Positions 59,936-64,000 of a stretch of DNA of 64,000 nt are shown here, piece after piece. Numbering within the stretch: position 1 is the first letter of the stretch; every line of letters starts with the position of its first letter. The notes beneath the pieces were generated by a model. It saw only the letters and a program-made list of their open reading frames with translations. It did not search any database and was not told the DNA's origin. Both the position numbers and the translations under genes were made by a program. The DNA is from Erinaceus europaeus (Eukaryota > Chordata > Mammalia > Eulipotyphla > Erinaceidae), in assembly GCF_950295315.1 (NCBI RefSeq), contig NC_080171.1, forward strand, positions 99,053,445 through 99,117,444, read 5' to 3'.

Positions 59936-60440
59936 AATGACTCCTACTATGTACCTAACACTTTTAGCCTGCTAGGTGCTTTACATGTGTTTATTCTTTT
60001 AAAAAGATAAATCATTTCTTTAAAAAAATATTAAATAACTTTATGTAAATAATTTTATTTTTATTTACTTTTTGTGCCAGTAGGGTTATCATTGGAGCTT
60101 GCTTGGTGCCTGCAGGATGACTCCAACATTCCATGTTTTTCCCCTTTCTGATAGAGACAGAGAGGATAGGGAGAGGAAAGAGTGAGACACCTGCAGCATT
60201 GCTCCACCACTCTTGAGCCTTCCTCCATGCAGGTAGAGCCAGAGGCCTGAAGCTGGGTCCTTGTGAATGGTATTATGTGCACTCAACCAGGTGTGTTCCA
60301 GCCCAGCCCCATTCTCTTTCGTTCTTAGGAGTTCCTACAACAGTGAGGAGACGGAGACTCAAATCACACAACTAGAAACTGAAGCATCTGCAATTAGAAT
60401 CCAGCTCTGCCTTCTGAGTCTTGATCCTTTATACTATGTT
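59936..60440 (-). repeat. MIR-like, interrupted by SINE-A
   Basis: 'gctaggtgctttacatgtgt' at 59972 and 'gagactcaaatcacacaact' at 60354 are consecutive MIR parts split by the SINE. Confidence 0.6.
60060..60310 (-). mobile_element. SINE-A, old copy
   Basis: The tail 'agtagggttatcattggagc' is at the left; head on - 'ggggctgggctggaacacac'. Confidence 0.75.
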
Positions 60441-60922
60441 GAACTGTGATTGTCACACCATATTTGGATTTTGGGGGCCTCTGGCTTCTTTGACTCGGAT
60501 GCAGTGAGTGTGCATTGCTCTTCCCAATGTGTCATGAAGAACCAGTCAGTGCCCCACACATGCTTACCTCCAGTTCCTGTCTGCTCATTGTCATCCTCAG
60601 TCTGTTCTTTCCAGTTTGATAGCCAATATCAGCATCCAGACCAAATCATGAGAGAGGAAACCTATTCCATGGGGATGTAGGTGTTATCTATACCTTATAT
60701 CTGGGTTAGTGCTAGATGATTGGATCCTTGTACTTTAAAGTCTATGCACTTTAGAATACCAAAGTACATAGACTTTTTGATGTTACTCTAGACATAACAC
60801 CTAAGATACCTTAATTTCAACATACAGAATTAAAAATATATGTTACTTAAATTTGACATCTTAGCAAACTTCTGTTTGTATATATGGAAGCTTTAACTTA
60901 AATTGGTATATTAAAATATTAA
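60441..60922. other. ANGPTL2 intron, no gene seen
   Basis: 'aaagtctatgcactttag' and 'ccaaagtacatagacttt' at 60737-60777 form a short inverted repeat. Nothing else noted. Confidence 0.45.
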
Positions 60923-60937
60923 GAGGGAATTACTTGA

Positions 60938-61223
60938 GACTCGGACCGTAGCGCAGTGGGTTAAGTGCACATGGTGCGAAGCACAGGGACCAGCATAAGG
61001 ATCCCAGTTCGAGCCCCCAGCACCCCACCTGCAGGGGAGTCGTTTCACAGGTGGTGAAGCAGGTCTGCAGGTGTCTTTCTCTCCCCCTCTGTCTTCCCCT
61101 CCTCTCTCCATTTTTATCTGTCCTATCTAACAATGACAACATCAGTAACAAAAACTACAACAACAATAAAAAACAACAAAGGCAACAAAAGGGAAAATAA
61201 ATAAATAAATTATATATATATAT
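60938..61223 (+). mobile_element. SINE-A with (TA)n end
   Basis: Flanked by 'gagggaattacttga' and 'gagggagttacttaa'. A (TA)n run at 61210-61223 follows the tail. Confidence 0.9.
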
Positions 61224-61238
61224 GAGGGAGTTACTTAA

Positions 61239-62308
61239 GGATGACATAAAGCCACTCTAGCTAGTGTATTGTTATTGGCTCATCTTGAGGCAGAGAACCA
61301 GGCTCCTTAGGCATAATTTCAACATGCTGTTATTTCATAGTGGTCATGTGCAGCTGAAAGTTGAGGACACACTGTGGCGGGAATTATAGAAGGGATGGTC
61401 TAGGGTCCCTAGAGCAGTCTTGGTGCCAGTGAAGGCAGCTGAGAGTACCTCGCCTCACTTTCACTGCAGTGTGCTGTCCATTACAATCAAGAGACCCAGC
61501 CAACTTACAGTGTTAGTCACTGTAGTGTAATACTAACTAAGTTCTGCCTTCTTTATATTTTTTATTTTTTCTTTTTACTTTTTTTTTTCTGGACAAGCAG
61601 CTCAGAGTTCCAATACCATCTCTTGCACAGGATTCATCACAGCAATCCATTTGTGTGCCTAAGGAGCTTGCCACAGAAGCTTGAACTCCAAGATTTTTCT
61701 AGATTATTTTCAGTTTGCCAGATGCCAGACTGTTGGGATTTCCAGGCCACAAGATACCAGATCATCACTTTTAACACTAACAAGCTGATAGTTTATCTCC
61801 CTGGGGTTGTAAATAGCCTGGGCTTTGAGCTGACTGACTTCCTTGGAAATGCCTGAGGAGTAAGAACAGAGTTTGTTGTCAAACTCAAAAGGCTCTTTGT
61901 GGCTAACTCCCAAAGGAGGAGGAGAAAACAGAAAGCAAAGCTGGAAGGAAGGAAGATGACCCACCTCCAACTCAAGTGGCTTGTTTATGAAGAAGCTCAC
62001 AAAGAATTCTCTCAGAAGTACACTGGATTGCGTAGTTCACTATGAATTTGGGAACTTTACTGAATTCAATGATAACATTTTAGAAATAAGACAGCACAGT
62101 CCAGTGAAAACAGCACAAACTCCAGGAAAAGGTTCTTGTGAGCTCAGCCTCTGTGACCCTGCTAGCCCAAATGATTTCAGTCTCCTCACCATCCTCACAG
62201 CCCCCAAATGTTTCTCTACTCTCCAGTGCTTCAGAGCTAGAGCTGGTCAGCACCTGGGACCAACAGCTAGATTGACATTGCTTGACCTCTACAAGAAGGG
62301 AAGCTACA
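61239..62308. other. ANGPTL2 intron, no gene seen
   Basis: Unique sequence. A frame at 61981-62397 runs into SINE-B and has no family. Confidence 0.5.
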
Positions 62309-62441
62309 GGGCTGGAGTATATTGCATAATGGTTGTTAGATACTCTTATGCCAGAGGCTCCAAAGTCCCAGCTTCAGTCCCCCACATACCACCATAAAGT
62401 CAGAGCTGATTAGTGCTCTGGTCAAAAAAAAAAAAAAAGGG
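62309..62441 (+). mobile_element. SINE-B
   Basis: 'tattgcataatggttgttag', 'cagaggctccaaagtcccag', poly(A) then poly(G). The site 'gggaagctaca' recurs as 'gggagctaca'. Confidence 0.85.
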
Positions 62442-63195
62442 GGGGGGAGCTACACTGAGTTTATTCTCAATTTTAAAATATAACCTGTGCCAGGAGACCA
62501 GGACCTAGTGTGCTTACTTCCTGCCACATAAAGGGAAATAAAATGTCAGGGAGAAAAAAAAACATCCAGGAAAATTGGAGCTGCCCATGCCTCCCTGGCC
62601 CGAAACCATCTGTTATGAGGGATGGGTGGTTTCTGTGTATTGCTAGGAAGCTGTGTAATTGCCACCTCATGTGGACCCAAGAGCATATCATGTTTGTTCA
62701 TTTGTATATTGTCTTAACATATTTAAAGACATAGGGACTATGTCTGTTGAGTTGCTGAGTCAACAACTCCAAAAAATTTCCTAGATTTTCTGAAAATTAT
62801 AAAGCAAATTTATCTGAAGCTTTAGTTGGACTCACTTATTAGAGAGCAGGTTAATGTTATGTTTTCCATGGCATAATTCAGTTCTAGACACTATAGTATG
62901 ATCCTGACTTGATTCTGCCTTTTTTTTTTTCCCTTCAGCATCTCAGACTTATTATGTAGACTCTACTATATAAATCCATGACCACAAACTATTTGTGTCA
63001 ATAGGGAGCTGGCCACAGAGGTTTGTTTGGTTGGTTCCTCATAGGCCTGTGAGAGGGAAGCAGCACGGTATTGATAAGTTGACAGTGTCAGTGCCTTGCA
63101 TTATTAGAATTATGAGAATTCTTGAAGCTGGAACATACAATAACAAGAGAAGGCCAGGTCCCAGAAAGCTTGAACTTGAGACCATGTCAAGTATT
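62442..63195. other. ANGPTL2 intron, no gene seen
   Basis: Unique sequence. Confidence 0.5.
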
Positions 63196-63432
63196 TATTT
63201 ATTTATTATTTATTTACACCTCCAGGGTTATCGCTGGGGCTCGGTGTCTGCACTATGAATCCACTGCTCCTGTGGTGATTTTTTTCGATTTTTTTGGATA
63301 GGACAAAGAAATTAAGAGGGAAGGGGAAGATAGGGAGAAAGATAGACACCTACAGACCTGTTTCACCGCTTGCACAAATCCTTATGCTTCATACTATGTG
63401 TGCTTAACCCAGTGCACCACTGTCCAGCCCCC
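63196..63432 (-). mobile_element. SINE-A, long variant with internal deletion
   Basis: The tail 'cctccagggttatcgctggg' is at the left. The segment between 'ttcaccgcttg' and 'cacaaatcc' lacks about 60 bp, including the B box. Confidence 0.85.
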
Positions 63433-63831
63433 TGTTTGTTTATTTTGCATCATAGAAATGCTCAAGTTGGGAGTCAGGCGGTAGCGCAGTGGATTAGGCA
63501 CAGGTGGCACAAAGCGCAAGGACTGGCATAAGGATCCCGGTTCGAGACCTCAGCTCTCCACCTGCAGGGGAGTCGCTTCACAGGTGGTGAAGCAGGACTG
63601 CAGGTGTCTATCTTTCCTCCTCTCTGTCTTCCCCTCCTCTCTCCATTTCTCTCTGTCCTATCCAACAACAATGACATCAGTAACAACAACAACAACTACA
63701 ACAATAAAAAATTGAGAAAAAAAAGAAATGCTCAACTCTGGTTTGTGGTGCAAGGGACTGAACCTCAGACCTCAGAGCCTCAGGCATGAGGGTCTTTTAG
63801 TATAGCAATTACATTATCTCTCCCAAGCCAA
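63433..63831 (-). mobile_element. SINE-B, split by SINE-A
   Basis: Head at 63736-63831 (- strand 'gggagagataatgtaattgc'); tail at 63433-63465. Confidence 0.75.
63466..63723 (+). mobile_element. SINE-A nested in SINE-B
   Basis: Perfect 12-bp duplication 'agaaatgctcaa' (63454-63465 and 63724-63735). Confidence 0.92.
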
Positions 63832-63894
63832 GTATTTATAGAATGGCTTTCTTTCATACCAGCTCCCTTTTCAGTGGAAATGCATGCTATGCTA

Positions 63895-64000
63895 GAGTGG
63901 CAAAGACAGACAGGTTTGAGCCTTGACTGAGCAGTTTACTCACTGGGTAATATTGAGCATGCCAATTAGTCTCTCTGAATCTCAGTATCCTAGAGACTAC
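63895..64000 (+). repeat. MIR-like, cut by window edge
   Basis: 'gacaggtttgagccttgact' then 'ctctctgaatctcagtatcc'. Confidence 0.55.

Overview
This window is mammalian nuclear DNA: spliced vertebrate genes with long introns, dense tRNA-derived SINEs, L1 and MIR fragments. The main SINE is about 200-350 bp. It has a tRNA-like head (GGTTCGA B box), a CT-rich middle ending near 'tctctctgtcctatccaa', and either a CAA/ATAA-rich tail or a 'gcctccaggagcggtgga' tail. From memory this resembles hedgehog (Erinaceidae) SINEs, so Erinaceus or a relative is my best guess; I could not run a search.

Genes. Three + strand exons (4048-4137, 6784-6876, 26772-26898) encode consecutive pieces of the RasGEF (CDC25-like) domain of RALGPS1, a guanine-exchange factor for Ral GTPases. 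Their phases agree (0/0, 0/0, 0/1) and all splice sites are AG/GT. The preceding and following exons lie outside the window. On the - strand, 51083 down to 46832 holds three exons of ANGPTL2 that encode nearly all of its fibrinogen-like domain and the stop codon. An approximately 1.5 kb 3' UTR follows. The upstream coiled-coil exon of ANGPTL2 lies beyond 64000. The layout matches the known mammalian arrangement in which ANGPTL2 sits antisense inside a RALGPS1 intron.

Mobile DNA. Most of the rest is intron filled with repeats. I use these working family names. SINE-A: the main family. SINE-A2: shorter, head 'ggccaggtggtgg', tail 'ctggctgtctttatccaataaa'. SINE-B: head 'gggagatagcataatggtt', middle 'atgcctgaggctcc'. 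SINE-C: head 'atagctcacttggatagtgt'. SINE-E: 'ctcaagcatgaggtcctgag'. SINE-F: tRNA-Ala-like. Many copies have clear target-site duplications (TSDs), and several are nested. A 2.6 kb L1 with internal deletions lies antisense at 23545-26085. A 3' LINE end type ('aaatcaatattaaatcacta') is present five times. A decayed hAT-type transposase lies near 17.7-18.2 kb.

Most unusual. At 34.6-35.7 kb is a CpG-rich, nearly uninterrupted reverse-transcriptase fragment that is clearly not L1 or BovB. It has a YADD box, a thumb region and a C-terminal CCHC knuckle, and looks like the Jockey/CR1-type elements of invertebrates. A second, more degraded relative lies on the - strand at 40.29-40.50 kb. It shares the last ~51 nt of the ORF and ends in an (AAG)n tail. 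Together they suggest a low-copy, possibly horizontally acquired non-LTR retrotransposon in this mammal. A second oddity is a 42-bp SINE head at 59894-59935 between perfect 13-bp TSDs, which fits a 'tailless' retro-insertion.
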